Origin: Ottowia testudinis
Lineage (GTDB): Bacteria; Pseudomonadota; Gammaproteobacteria; Burkholderiales; Burkholderiaceae_C
Length of the DNA stretch: 64,000 nucleotides
Direction of reading: 5' to 3'
Assembly (NCBI RefSeq): GCF_017498525.1
Contig: NZ_CP071796.1
Span: forward strand, 3,224,001-3,288,000
Shown: in pieces, positions 9,371 through 21,039 of the stretch
Layout: each line of letters opens with the position of its first letter
Position numbering within the stretch: the first letter of the stretch is position 1
Position numbers and translations under genes: made by a program
The notes under the pieces: generated by a model
The model's input: only the letters and a program-made list of their open reading frames with translations
What the model was told of the DNA's origin: nothing
Database searches by the model: none

Positions 9371-11383
9371 TGATACCAAATCCTCGGCCATCGGCGCAGC
9401 ACGCAGCGCCGCCAGCGCGGCGTCGAATTCGGCGGCGCTGCTCAATCGCCGCATCGGCGGCAGCGCGGCCAGCAGGCGGCGGCCGTAGCCCATTTGCACG
9501 AGGCGCGTGTCGCAGATGGCCAGCAGGCCCGTATCGGTTTCGCGGCGGATCAGACGGCCGGCGCCTTGCTTGAGCGCCACCGCGGCTTCGGGCACCGAAT
9601 AGTCGGCAAAGGCGCTGCGGCCTTCAGATTCGATGCGGCGGCAGCGCGCTTCCACCAGCGGATCGCCCGGCGGCGGAAAGGGCAGCTTGTCGATGATCAC
9701 CAGCTGCAGCGCGTCGCCGGGCATGTCGACACCCTCCCAGAACGAGGCCGAGGCCACCAGCACGCAACCCGGGCGACCATCCGCGTTGCCGGCGCGAAAG
9801 CGGTCCATCAGTACGCGCTTTGGCAACTGGCCCTGCACCAGCACTTCGATGCCGCCGCCGGCGAAGCGCTCGGCCAGCGCATCGCCAATGCTGCGCAGCG
9901 CGCGCAGCGTGGTGGTCAGCACCATGGTGCGCCCGCCCAGGCACGCCGCCGCATCACCCGCCAGGCGCGCCACGTCCGCGCTGTGCGCTGGGTCGGCCGG
10001 GCGCGCGATGTGCACGGGCACGTACAGCGCGGCCTGTTGTGCGTAGTCGAACGGGCTGCCGATGCGCAGCACCTCGGCGTCCTGTAAGCCGCAGGGCTGG
10101 GTGAACCATGAAAGACGCGCATCGTCGCCCAGCGTGGCGGAGACGAAGACCCAGGCACGCGCCGGGCCCTCGCCTTCAGGCGCGGCCAGCAAGCGCGTGC
10201 GCACGATGTCGGCGATGTCCAGTGGCGATTCCATCAGGCGCAGCGACTGGCTGATGTCGGCCCAGCGCACCAGCGCCACGCCGCACGGCGCGCCGAAACG
10301 CTGGGCGCGGTCGGCCAGGGCGCGCGCGCGTTCGTGCAGGCGCACGAAGTCGGGGGCCAGCTCGCTCACAGTGTCCAGTCCTGCGGCCGCGTCGGTCAGT
10401 GCGGTGTGCAGGCGCGCCAGGGCGGCTTGCCAATCGGCCGGGTCGATGCCATCGGGCGCCGCGCCGGTCCAGCGCAGCCGATTCGCGCCGCGCACCTGGC
10501 CAGCGGTCATGCGCAGATCGCGCGCCGCCAATTCCACGCCGCTGGCCAGCTGCGTCCAATCGCACAAGCCGCGCGCCTGTTGCAGGCCGGCGCCCAGCAG
10601 GTCGCGCGCGAAGTCGAGCAGCTGCCCGGTGGCCAGTTGCTGGCCCAGAAACTGGATGCCGGTTTCATTGAGCTGGTGCGCCTCGTCGAAGATGGCCACG
10701 CGCACGGTGGGCAGCAGCTCGGCCATGCCCGATTCGCGGATCGCCAGATCGGCAAAGAACAGGTGGTGGTTGATGACCACCACGTCGGCCGCCATCGCCT
10801 CGCGCCGCGCCAGGTTGACGTGACAGGCGCGGAACTTGGGGCAGTCGGCGCCCAGGCAGTTCTCGCGCGTGCTGGTGACCAGCGGGATGACGGGCGATCG
10901 TTCGTCCAGCCCGGGCAGTTCGGCCAGGTCGCCGGTGCGCGTGGTTTTCGACCAGCGCTCCACTTCCGAGAGCGCGTGCCGCAGGTGGGGTGCGGACGCA
11001 GCAGCGCTTTCCCCCGCAAATTCGAGCCGGTGCAGGCACAGGTAGCTGCCGCGGCCCTTGAGCAGCGCCGTGCGCACCGGCACCCCCAGCGCGCGCGCCA
11101 GCCGGGGCAGATCACGGCCAAACAGCTGGTCTTGCAAGGTTTTGGTGGCGGTCGACAGCAGCACGCGCTCGCCCGACAGCAGGGCCGGCACCAGGTAGGC
11201 AAAGGTCTTGCCGACGCCCGTGGCGGCCTCGGCCACCAGCACGCCACCTTGCTCGATGGTGCGGGCCACCGCCTGCGCGAGTTGCGTCTGACCATGGCGC
11301 GCGACAAATCCCTCGGCCGCCTGCGCCAACGCGCCGCTGCCGACAAAGGTGGATTGCACCGCGTCTTGCAGCGGCGTGGTCAC
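9347..11383 (-). CDS. ATP-dependent DNA helicase of the DinG/YoaA (XPD-like) family
   Basis: Predicted 678 aa, superfamily 2 5'-3' helicase. Walker A is EAATGVGKTFAYLVPALL (about residue 55) and the DEAH box is AIFDEAHQLNETG. Iron-sulfur cluster cysteines appear as the Cys of SYLCLH, then NCLGADC and FRAC, spaced as in XPD-type enzymes. C-terminal motifs include SASFWEGVDMPGDALQLVII and QGAGRLIRRETDTGLLAICD. These helicases unwind R-loops, D-loops and stalled forks. The start is a GTG with AGGAG seven bases upstream. The length and context fit the YoaA-like branch, but I cannot separate DinG from YoaA by eye. Confidence 0.92.
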   Translation of the reverse strand: MTTPLQDAVQSTFVGSGALAQAAEGFVARHGQTQLAQAVARTIEQGGVLVAEAATGVGKTFAYLVPALLSGERVLLSTATKTLQDQLFGRDLPRLARALGVPVRTALLKGRGSYLCLHRLEFAGESAAASAPHLRHALSEVERWSKTTRTGDLAELPGLDERSPVIPLVTSTRENCLGADCPKFRACHVNLARREAMAADVVVINHHLFFADLAIRESGMAELLPTVRVAIFDEAHQLNETGIQFLGQQLATGQLLDFARDLLGAGLQQARGLCDWTQLASGVELAARDLRMTAGQVRGANRLRWTGAAPDGIDPADWQAALARLHTALTDAAAGLDTVSELAPDFVRLHERARALADRAQRFGAPCGVALVRWADISQSLRLMESPLDIADIVRTRLLAAPEGEGPARAWVFVSATLGDDARLSWFTQPCGLQDAEVLRIGSPFDYAQQAALYVPVHIARPADPAHSADVARLAGDAAACLGGRTMVLTTTLRALRSIGDALAERFAGGGIEVLVQGQLPKRVLMDRFRAGNADGRPGCVLVASASFWEGVDMPGDALQLVIIDKLPFPPPGDPLVEARCRRIESEGRSAFADYSVPEAAVALKQGAGRLIRRETDTGLLAICDTRLVQMGYGRRLLAALPPMRRLSSAAEFDAALAALRAAPMAEDLVSKQTPAPA

Positions 11384-11441
11384 TCAAAAACTCCTGATGT
11401 CGCGCGCCGCCGACGAAGCGTTGTGGAGCGAACGGGCCGGC

Positions 11442-11645
11442 TCATGCAGGCTCTTTGGGGTCAAGCGCCGCTTCAAGCCGGGAAATGGCGTCGCGCAGGG
11501 CCAGCCGGCGCTTCTTCAAACGCTGCAGCATCAGCTCATCGACCGGCGATTGCTCGGCCAGGCGGTCGATTCCAGCGTCGAGATCGGCGTGCTCGATGCG
11601 CAACTCGATCAATTGCCGTTCGGGGGAATGCAGGTTTGCCGTCAC
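11442..11645 (-). CDS. YdcH-like DUF465 small protein
   Basis: Predicted 67 aa, charged and almost entirely helical, with the DUF465 pattern: LIELRIEHADLDAGIDRLAE, then MLQRLKKRRLALRDAISRLE. The family is widespread and of unknown function. It lies just upstream of the helicase gene on the same strand and is divergent from the PP2C gene. The short length with a clear family pattern makes it a real gene. Confidence 0.8.
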   Translation of the reverse strand: MTANLHSPERQLIELRIEHADLDAGIDRLAEQSPVDELMLQRLKKRRLALRDAISRLEAALDPKEPA

Positions 11646-11734
11646 TGGAAAGCTACAGAAAAAGAAGTTCGACCGGACTTCCGTTCAATAATACGGCCTC
11701 GACGTCCACCCACGGCCACCAGGCCCGATGAAAA

Positions 11735-12535
11735 ATGGAAAAAGGCTATCGACTCAGCGCCGCCACCGGACTGCACAAGGGCGACCGCGAATACCAGCAG
11801 GATCAAGTCGGTTTGTTTGCGCACCCGCGCGTGACCGGCTGCGTGATGGGCGTCGTCGCCGACGGCATGGGCGGGCGCACCGGCGGCCGCAAGGCGTCCG
11901 ACCAGGTGCTGCTGACGGCACGCCAGCTGTTCGAGCGCTTTGCCCCCGATAGCGAGGATGCGGCGGCGGTGCTGCGCCAGATTGGCGAGGAAGCGCATCT
12001 GGTGGTCAAACTCACCGCCATAGCGGCTGAGCAGGAACCGCACACCACCATGGCGGCCTTTCTCATCAACCCCGGCGGTGAATGCCATTGGGTGCACGCG
12101 GGCGATTCGCGCCTGTACCACTTCCGCGGCGGCACGCTGGTGCGGCGCACCAAGGACCATTCCTATGTGCAGGCGCTGGTCGATCAGGGCGAGATGAGCG
12201 CGGAAGAAGCCGCCATCCACCCCAAGTCGAACGTGCTGTTGGGCTGCCTGGGCACCGAGGAGGCGCCGCGGCTGGAACCTCACTTCATCCCGCAGCTGCA
12301 GATCGGCGATTCGCTGCTGGCCTGCAGCGACGGCCTGTGGCACTACTTCACCACCGAAGAGCTGGGCTCGGTGCTTAACTCGCTGCCGCCGCGCGAGGCC
12401 AGCGAGTTTCTGGTCGACAAGGCGCGTTCGCGCGCCATGGGCGGCGGCGACAACCTGTCGCTGGCCATTGTCAAGGTGGAGCCGCTGGTGCTCGACAAGC
12501 CGGTGGTCGGCTCGGCCTTCGCGCCGCTGCGCTGA
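11735..12535 (+). CDS. PP2C-family serine/threonine protein phosphatase
   Basis: Predicted 266 aa. Metal-dependent phosphatase with the PP2C motifs in order: GDREYQQDQVG, VVADGMGGRTGG (metal-binding Asp), HAGDSRLYHFRGG, LACSDGLWHYF and GGGDNLSLAIV. It resembles the bacterial PppA/Stp type. No kinase partner is seen in the window, so the substrate is unknown. It is divergent from the DUF465 gene with an 89 bp gap. Confidence 0.9.
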   Translation: MEKGYRLSAATGLHKGDREYQQDQVGLFAHPRVTGCVMGVVADGMGGRTGGRKASDQVLLTARQLFERFAPDSEDAAAVLRQIGEEAHLVVKLTAIAAEQEPHTTMAAFLINPGGECHWVHAGDSRLYHFRGGTLVRRTKDHSYVQALVDQGEMSAEEAAIHPKSNVLLGCLGTEEAPRLEPHFIPQLQIGDSLLACSDGLWHYFTTEELGSVLNSLPPREASEFLVDKARSRAMGGGDNLSLAIVKVEPLVLDKPVVGSAFAPLR

Positions 12536-12562
12536 AAGCCGGCGCGGGCCCGGTAAGCTCGT

Positions 12563-12976
12563 CTACCGTGACGCCTCGCGCGGCTGCTTCGCCTCGATCT
12601 GGCGCAGCCGATCCTCGGTTCGGCGCTGCCGTTCGACCTCGTTCAGGGCCAGTTCTTGCTGGCGCAGGCGATCCACCACGTTGCGCCGCTCGCCACGCGC
12701 CGCGCGCAAGCAGGCGTTGACGGCAAAACGCCCCCAGCAGGTTTTTTCGTCCACTTCGAAACGCTGGGCCGCTGCGTCGCGCTCGGTCTCGATGCGCGCG
12801 CGCTCGGCCTGCAGCCACGGATCCAGCGGTTGACCACGCGGGGGCGCCGTCGCCGCCAAGGCCTGCGCTGCTTCAGCGTGGGCCGCGCGCTGGTCCGCGC
12901 CATGCTGATGCAGCGACGAGGACGCACAGGCACCCAGCAAAACACACAGCGGCAGGCAGGCAAACAGGCGTTTCAT
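12563..12976 (-). CDS. Small lipoprotein of unknown function
   Basis: Predicted 137 aa. A clear lipoprotein signal (CLPLCVLLGACASS, Cys about residue 17) is followed by a charged helical region likely to be coiled coil, with two cysteines in EKTCWGRFAVNACLRAARGE. That Cys motif and the following ERRNVVDRLRQQELALNEVE recall short hypothetical lipoproteins of Burkholderiales. The ATG overlaps the zapE stop by four bases, so it is the downstream partner in a two-gene transcript. I do not recognise a function. Confidence 0.75.
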   Translation of the reverse strand: MKRLFACLPLCVLLGACASSSLHQHGADQRAAHAEAAQALAATAPPRGQPLDPWLQAERARIETERDAAAQRFEVDEKTCWGRFAVNACLRAARGERRNVVDRLRQQELALNEVERQRRTEDRLRQIEAKQPREASR

Positions 12977-14073
12977 GTCAGATGAGTATCGACGGTGCGA
13001 TGTTCCAGCGCAAGGTATTCGGCCGACTGCATCTCGTTCAAACGGCTGACGGTGCGCGGAAACTCGTGCGCCAGCGGGCCTTCGGTGTACAGCTGCTCGG
13101 GCGCCACTTCGGCCGAGAGAATGAACTTGACACGCCGGTCGTACAGTACATCGACCAGCCAGGTGAAGCGGCGCGCCTCGCTGGCCATGCGCACCGGCAT
13201 GTGCGGCACGCCCGACAGCAGCACGGTGTGGAACTGGCTGGCGATTTCAAGATAGTCGTTCTGCGAACGTGGGCCGCCGCACAAAGTCTTGAAATCGAAC
13301 CACACCACGCCGCCGGCGCGCCGCCGCGCGGTGATCTGGCGCGATTCAATGTGCAGCACCTGATCTTCGTCCTGCACGGCAGCCAGTTGCGTGAAGGCCT
13401 CGCCCATGGCCGCATCGGCGGCGGGCCCGAGCGGCGTGTGGTACAGCCGCACCTGCTCCAGCGTGCGGCGGCGGTAGTCGATACCGTTGTCGACGTTGAC
13501 GACTTGCATGCGCTGGTTCAGCAGCTCGATCGCAGGCAGGATTCGGTCGCGGTGCAGGCCACCCGGGTACAGGTCGTCGGGCTTGAAATTGCTGGTGGTG
13601 ACAAAGCCCACGCCGTTGTCGAACAGGGCCGCCAGCAGCCGGTGCAGGATCATGGCGTCGGTGATGTCGGCCACGTGGAACTCGTCGAAGCAGATCAGCT
13701 TGAACTTGCGCGCCATGCGCTTGCCCAGTTCATCGAGCGGGTTCACGGTGCCCTGCAAACCGGCCAGCTCGCGGTGCACCTCGCGCATGAATTCGTGAAA
13801 GTGCAGCCGCGTCTTGCGTCGGATCGGCACGGCGTTGTAGAAGCAATCCATCAAAAAGCTCTTGCCGCGGCCGACGCCGCCATGCATGTACACGCCCTTG
13901 GGGATGGGCGGGTGGCTGATGAGCTTCCTGAAGGCGTTCGAGCGCTTGGTCTTGTACGCCGCCCAGTCGTCGGCGCAGCGCTGCAGCGCCTCGACCGCAC
14001 GCAGTTGCGCGGGGTCACTGTGGTAACCCCGTGCCTTCAGCTCGGCCTCGTAGGCCTCACGCACGCTGCTCAC
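12973..14073 (-). CDS. zapE: Cell division ATPase ZapE (AFG1-like)
   Basis: Predicted 366 aa. Walker A is GVYMHGGVGRGKSFLMDCFY (about residue 65-77) and Walker B is KLICFDEFHVADITDAMIL. The late segment LVDVLYDRRVKFILSAEVAP is typical of the AFG1/ZapE ATPases. ZapE associates with the Z-ring and is needed under stress in E. coli. It follows the 2-oxoglutarate dehydrogenase operon, the usual neighbourhood in Comamonadaceae. Confidence 0.93.
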   Translation of the reverse strand: MSSVREAYEAELKARGYHSDPAQLRAVEALQRCADDWAAYKTKRSNAFRKLISHPPIPKGVYMHGGVGRGKSFLMDCFYNAVPIRRKTRLHFHEFMREVHRELAGLQGTVNPLDELGKRMARKFKLICFDEFHVADITDAMILHRLLAALFDNGVGFVTTSNFKPDDLYPGGLHRDRILPAIELLNQRMQVVNVDNGIDYRRRTLEQVRLYHTPLGPAADAAMGEAFTQLAAVQDEDQVLHIESRQITARRRAGGVVWFDFKTLCGGPRSQNDYLEIASQFHTVLLSGVPHMPVRMASEARRFTWLVDVLYDRRVKFILSAEVAPEQLYTEGPLAHEFPRTVSRLNEMQSAEYLALEHRTVDTHLT

Positions 14074-14092
14074 GGCGAACCGATGAATACTA

Positions 14093-14145
14093 TGGTTTGA
14101 ATAGCTGCTCGCGCTTTCCAGACAGGCGCTACAGCCTGATTTTTC
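14093..14145. repeat. Family-1 repeat between zapE and lpd
   Basis: TAGCTGCTCGCGCTTTCCAG, ACAGGCGCTACAGCC, then an AT-rich end. It fills the gap and ends at the lpd stop codon. Confidence 0.75.
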
Positions 14146-15573
<1,428 letters not shown>

Positions 15574-15580
15574 GGGGTTT

Positions 15581-16099
15581 TTATCCTTTGATTTTGGCCA
15601 GCACACTGGGGGCAATGATGCGGTGCATGGGTTTGACGAAAAACATGTAGGCGTGCCCGAGCAGGTTGTGAATGTGCACGACGGTGGACACCACCACGCG
15701 CTCTTGCGCGGCGTCCTTGAACAGCGACAGCCGCACATGCAAATGCTTGTCGTCGTCGCCCAGCACAATCTCTTGATCAGACAAGTGGCGGATGGTGAAG
15801 ATGCCTACCCGATCACCAACCGCGTAACTTGCAGCCGGCTTTGTCGCCGAAAAATCTGAAAGGCCGCCAAGATGCTTGAGGCCCAACCGGGCCACGACGG
15901 CGTTACGCAAAGTCATGGCCGTCTCGACCCATGCAGGTGTTCTGCTGACCGTTTCCAGCCAAATCTGAAGTGCGCTGCGATCGGCATGGGGATCCGATAC
16001 GGAATAGGCATCGTAAAAATGCGCGTCTCGCAGTGAAGACTGCAAAACGCTTTGCTCCGGCACCGCCACCTCTTGCGGAACCATGCCTGCAAGTTGCAT
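15581..16099 (-). CDS. DUF2867 domain protein
   Basis: Predicted 172 aa. The family pattern is visible: [20 protein letters not shown], then [20 protein letters not shown] and [20 protein letters not shown], ending in a hydrophobic [22 protein letters not shown]2867 proteins are found alone or fused to NAD-binding epimerase-like proteins, and their role is unknown. Its ATG overlaps the antitoxin stop (TGATG) and it ends 7 bases before lpd starts, so it is cotranscribed with both. It is not a normal member of the odh operon. Confidence 0.8.
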   Translation of the reverse strand: MQLAGMVPQEVAVPEQSVLQSSLRDAHFYDAYSVSDPHADRSALQIWLETVSRTPAWVETAMTLRNAVVARLGLKHLGGLSDFSATKPAASYAVGDRVGIFTIRHLSDQEIVLGDDDKHLHVRLSLFKDAAQERVVVSTVVHIHNLLGHAYMFFVKPMHRIIAPSVLAKIKG

Positions 16100-16314
16100 C
16101 AGGCACCGACCTTGACGTGCCGCGCCGCTTCCACCAGGCCGCGCAGCGCAGCGTTCAACTCTTTGGCGCTGGGGAAGGCTTTCAGAAGGTCCTCATCGAT
16201 TTCCACCATGCGCTTGGCGCGCATGGCTTGCTCGTAATACTTGCCGCGAGCCGGGATCTGGCGCGCAAACAGGTCGGAATAGTCGCTTTTCATGTCATCG
16301 GTTGTGCTGCTCAT
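16099..16314 (-). CDS. Putative antitoxin paired with a BrnT-like toxin
   Basis: Predicted 71 aa. MKSDYSDLFARQIPARGKYY then VEIDEDLLKAFPSAKELNAA and LRGLVEAARHV, a strand-helix-helix pattern expected for a ribbon-helix-helix repressor. The ATG lies inside the 3' end of the brnT-like gene (20-base overlap), the toxin-first order of BrnTA modules. The sequence is not a textbook BrnA, so it may be one of the other antitoxins found beside DUF497 toxins. Confidence 0.65.
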   Translation of the reverse strand: MSSTTDDMKSDYSDLFARQIPARGKYYEQAMRAKRMVEIDEDLLKAFPSAKELNAALRGLVEAARHVKVGA

Positions 16315-16579
16315 AAAACTTCCTTTCAGGAGCTTCGGCTTTGCGCGCGCTGACGATACGAACGGCATTTTCGCGGTCAGTGCTGACCACCAGCAAAATG
16401 CGCAACGCATTCGAGTAGCCGATGGTGATCCACCGATCTTCCGCCTGTGAATGCTCATCGTCGAAATACGTCAGGGCTTGCGGGTCTTCGAACACGGTGA
16501 CGGCTTCCGTAAACGCCACTCCGTGCTTGTCAAAGTTGAGTGCCGCCTTGACGTCGTCCCATTCAAACCCTGGCGTCAT
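16295..16579 (-). CDS. brnT: BrnT-family toxin (DUF497)
   Basis: Predicted 94 aa. Typical pattern: FEWDDVKAALNFDKHGVAFT, VFEDPQALTYFDDEHSQAED, RWITIGYSNALRILLVVSTD, VRIVSARKAEAPERKFYEQH. BrnT is a small RNase with a RelE-like fold, neutralised by a downstream antitoxin. It starts two bases after the sucB stop, so it must be read from the odh transcript or from a promoter inside sucB. All conserved blocks look intact. Confidence 0.85.
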   Translation of the reverse strand: MTPGFEWDDVKAALNFDKHGVAFTEAVTVFEDPQALTYFDDEHSQAEDRWITIGYSNALRILLVVSTDRENAVRIVSARKAEAPERKFYEQHNR

Positions 16580-16581
16580 TT

Positions 16582-17871
<1,290 letters not shown>

Positions 17872-17916
17872 TTGAATTCTTCCAGTGTTCTTGAATGCGG
17901 TTCAGCTTTTTGGGCG

Positions 17917-17970
17917 ATAAAAATAGATTTAGCGCTTGCTGCACAAGCGCCAGCAGCTATTATTTTTGAA
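17917..17970. repeat. Family-1 repeat between sucA and sucB
   Basis: AAAAATAGATTTAGCGCTTG, CTGCACAAGCGCCAGCAGCT, ATTATTTTT. It is a well-preserved copy with AT-rich ends. It supplies the TAA stop and the last residues of sucA. Confidence 0.85.
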
Positions 17971-20833
17971 GCACAAAGCCCTTGAGCTTGCCGAAGGCGG
18001 CGTCGATCAGCGCTTTTTGCTGCTCCTGGTGCAAGTGCGCGTAGCCCACCGCGGGCGACGCCGACGCGGCGCGGCCGGCGTAGCCCAGCCTCTGGCCTGC
18101 GGCCATGTTTTCGTGGATGTAGTGCTGCACGAAGAACCAGGCACCCTGGTTCTGCGGCTCGTCCTGGCACCACACGACTTCAGTCGCATGCGGGTATTTT
18201 TTAAGCTCGGCGGCGAACGCCTTGTGCGGAAACGGGTAGAGCTGCTCGACGCGCAGGATGGCCACGTCGTCGATGCCTTTTTCTTCGCGCCGCTTGGCCA
18301 GGTCGTAATACACCTTGCCCGAGCAGGCAATGACGCGCTTGACCTTGTCGGCCTTGACGCTGCCGTGATCGCCGATGACGGTCTGAAAGCCCCCCTTGGT
18401 GAACTCGGCCAGCGGCGATGTGGCGTCCTTGTTGCGCAGCAGGCTCTTGGGCGTCATGATGACCAGCGGCTTGCGCAGCGGGCGGATCATCTGGCGGCGC
18501 AGCACATGGAAGATCTGACTGGCCGTGGTGGGCTGCACCACCTGCATGTTGGTGTCGGCCGACAGCTGCATGAAGCGCTCCAGCCGCGCCGACGAGTGCT
18601 CGGGCCCCTGCCCCTCATAACCGTGCGGCAGCATCAGCGTGATGCCGTTGACACGGCCCCATTTGACTTCACCCGACGCAATGAATTGGTCGATCAGCAC
18701 CTGCGCGCCGTTGACGAAGTCGCCAAACTGCGCTTCCCAGATCACCAGGGTGTTGGGGTCGTTCGAGGCATAGCCGTATTCGAAGCCCAGCACTGCCTCT
18801 TCGGACAGGATGGAGTCGATGACGTTGAACGGCGCCTGGTTGTCGGCCACGTGCTGCAGCGGCACGTAGGTGCCGACGTCCCACTTCTCGCGCTTCTGGT
18901 CGTGCAGCACAGCATGGCGGTGCACGAAGGTGCCGCGCCCGCAGTCCTCGCCCGACAGGCGCACCGGGTAGCCGCTGGCCACCAGGCTGGCAAAGGCCAT
19001 GTGCTCGCCCATGCCCCAGTCGACGTTGATCTCGCCGCGGCCCATGGCGGCGCGGTCTTCCAGCACCTTCTTGACCAGGGTGTGGACGGTGAAGCCCTCG
19101 GGCAGGGTGGTGACGCGCTCGGCCAGGCGCTTCCATTCGGCCAGCGGAATGGCCGTGTCGGCGGCATCGGTCCACTTCTGGTTCAGGTAAGGGGACCAAT
19201 CGACCGCGTACTTGCTTTTGAAATTGGTCAGCACCGGGTCCACCGTGTGCTTGCCGGCGTCCATGGCGGCGCGGTAGGTGGCCACCATCTGGTCGGGGCC
19301 GTCGGCCGGCAGCACGCCCTGCGTGATCAGTTTGTCGCCATACAGCTTGCGCGTGCCCGGGTGCTTGCCGATCTTGGTGTACATCAGCGGCTGCGTCAGC
19401 ATGGGCGTGTCCTGCTCGTTGTGACCCAGCTTGCGGAAGCACACGATGTCGACCACCACGTCCTTGTTGAACTCCTGCCGGTAGTCCAACGCCAGTTGCG
19501 TGGCCAGCACCACCGCCTCGGGGTCGTCGCCGTTCACGTGCAGCACGGGTGCTTCGATCATCTTGACCACGTCGGTGCAATACAGCGTGGAGCGGCTATC
19601 GCGCGGGTCGCTGGTGGTGAAGCCGATCTGGTTGTTGATGACGAGGTGCACGGTACCGCCGGTGTAATAACCGCGCGTTTCGGACAGCGCCAGCGTCTCC
19701 ATGACCACGCCCTGGCCGGCAAAGGCGGCATCGCCATGCACCAGCACGGGCAGCACGGAGTCGCCCTCGCCGTCGCCACGGCGGTCCTGGCGTGCGCGCA
19801 CGCTGCCTTCGACCACGGGGTTGACGATTTCGAGGTGCGAGGGGTTGAACGCCAACGACAGGTGCACCGGGCCGCCGGGGGTCGATACGTCGCTGGAAAA
19901 GCCCTGGTGATACTTCACGTCGCCCGCCGGCAGCTCTTCGGGGGCGGTGTGGTCGAACTCGGCGAACAGCATCGCGGGCATCTTGCCCAGCGTGTTGACC
20001 AGCACGTTCAGGCGGCCACGGTGGGCCATGCCGATGACGATCTCTTGCACACCTTGCTTGCCGGCCTGGTTGACCAGCTCGTCCATGGCGACGATGAAGC
20101 TCTCGCCGCCCTCGAGCGAAAAGCGCTTCTGGCCGACGTACTTGGTGTGCAAAAAGCGCTCCAGCCCCTCAGCGGCGGTCAGGCGCTCCAGCACATGCTT
20201 TTTTTGCTCGGCGTTCAATTGCGGGTTGGTGCGCGCGCTTTCCAGCTTTTGTTGCCACCAGCGCTTCTTGCCCTGGTCGGTGATGTACATGTATTCGGCG
20301 CCGATGGTGCCGCAATAGGTCTCGCGCAGCGCATTCAGCAGCTCGCGCAGCGACATCGTGTCCTTGCCGAAGAAGGTGTTGCTGGTGTTGAACACCGTCT
20401 CCATGTCCGCGTCGGTGAAGCCGTAGAACGATGGCTCCAGCTCGCGGATGTCCTGGCGCTCGGCCCGCTTGAGCGGATCCAGATCGGCCCACAGCGCGCC
20501 GACGTTGCGGTACGCGGCGATCAGCTGTTGAACCGCGGTGCGCTTGCGCCCCAGCTCGGAGTCGGCGCCGGACGCTTGCACCACCTGCGTGCCACCTGCC
20601 TTGGCGCGCTCGGCGAACGCGTTGATGACCGGCAGGTGCGGTACATCCTTGGCGTTGCTGCCATCGACCGCGGGCACGTTTTGCAGGGCATCGAAATACT
20701 CGCGCCACGAATCGGGCACGCTGCCCGGGTTGGCGAGGTAGCTTTCATACATCTCCTCGACATATGGCGCATTGCCGCCAAAGAGATAGGTGTTGCCCTG
20801 GTAGGTTTGATAGACGGATTTCGTCTCGTTCAT
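17960..20833 (-). CDS. sucA: 2-oxoglutarate dehydrogenase E1 component
   Basis: Predicted 957 aa, usual family length. Thiamine-diphosphate enzyme that decarboxylates 2-oxoglutarate in the TCA cycle. N-terminus YLFGGNAPYVEEMYESYLAN, active-site stretch IGMAHRGRLNVLVNTLGKMP, ThDP-binding GDAAFAGQGVVMETLALSE, and C-terminal VVWCQDEPQNQGAWFFVQHY. The ATG at 20831-20833 starts at the family position; upstream frame is long but unrelated. First gene of the operon with sucB; a possible promoter region lies in the 206 bp to prpE. Confidence 0.98.
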   Translation of the reverse strand: MNETKSVYQTYQGNTYLFGGNAPYVEEMYESYLANPGSVPDSWREYFDALQNVPAVDGSNAKDVPHLPVINAFAERAKAGGTQVVQASGADSELGRKRTAVQQLIAAYRNVGALWADLDPLKRAERQDIRELEPSFYGFTDADMETVFNTSNTFFGKDTMSLRELLNALRETYCGTIGAEYMYITDQGKKRWWQQKLESARTNPQLNAEQKKHVLERLTAAEGLERFLHTKYVGQKRFSLEGGESFIVAMDELVNQAGKQGVQEIVIGMAHRGRLNVLVNTLGKMPAMLFAEFDHTAPEELPAGDVKYHQGFSSDVSTPGGPVHLSLAFNPSHLEIVNPVVEGSVRARQDRRGDGEGDSVLPVLVHGDAAFAGQGVVMETLALSETRGYYTGGTVHLVINNQIGFTTSDPRDSRSTLYCTDVVKMIEAPVLHVNGDDPEAVVLATQLALDYRQEFNKDVVVDIVCFRKLGHNEQDTPMLTQPLMYTKIGKHPGTRKLYGDKLITQGVLPADGPDQMVATYRAAMDAGKHTVDPVLTNFKSKYAVDWSPYLNQKWTDAADTAIPLAEWKRLAERVTTLPEGFTVHTLVKKVLEDRAAMGRGEINVDWGMGEHMAFASLVASGYPVRLSGEDCGRGTFVHRHAVLHDQKREKWDVGTYVPLQHVADNQAPFNVIDSILSEEAVLGFEYGYASNDPNTLVIWEAQFGDFVNGAQVLIDQFIASGEVKWGRVNGITLMLPHGYEGQGPEHSSARLERFMQLSADTNMQVVQPTTASQIFHVLRRQMIRPLRKPLVIMTPKSLLRNKDATSPLAEFTKGGFQTVIGDHGSVKADKVKRVIACSGKVYYDLAKRREEKGIDDVAILRVEQLYPFPHKAFAAELKKYPHATEVVWCQDEPQNQGAWFFVQHYIHENMAAGQRLGYAGRAASASPAVGYAHLHQEQQKALIDAAFGKLKGFVLQK

Positions 20834-20848
20834 GGGTGCGCTGACCTT

Positions 20849-20870
20849 TCGTCCCCCTGCGGGGGACTCG
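20849..20870. repeat. Short G/C-run hairpin, possible partial copy D
   Basis: GTCCCCCTGCGGGGGAC is a perfect hairpin 16 bases upstream of the sucA ATG. It resembles the hairpin core of copies B and C but lacks their flanks. It would fold in the sucA leader and overlap the translation start region. Confidence 0.4.
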
Positions 20871-21039
20871 AGTTGGTGAATGAAACCTTCCGCGTCACGG
20901 CTGAACCGGTTGGCGGACGCGACTGGCTGGGGAAGGGCCGGAGAACTTCGCAACCGAAATTGTGCCACCGATCCCCGCCAGCCGCCGCCAGGAGTGCAGG
21001 CGATGCGTGAATGCGGGCGGCGGCGGCGCCAAAGCCAGA

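Noticed and set aside
17936-21010. Open reading frame of 1024 codons on the plus strand
   Set aside because: It is antisense to sucA, which has all family motifs. Long antisense frames are common in high-GC genes with a strong third-position bias. The translated product has no domain pattern.
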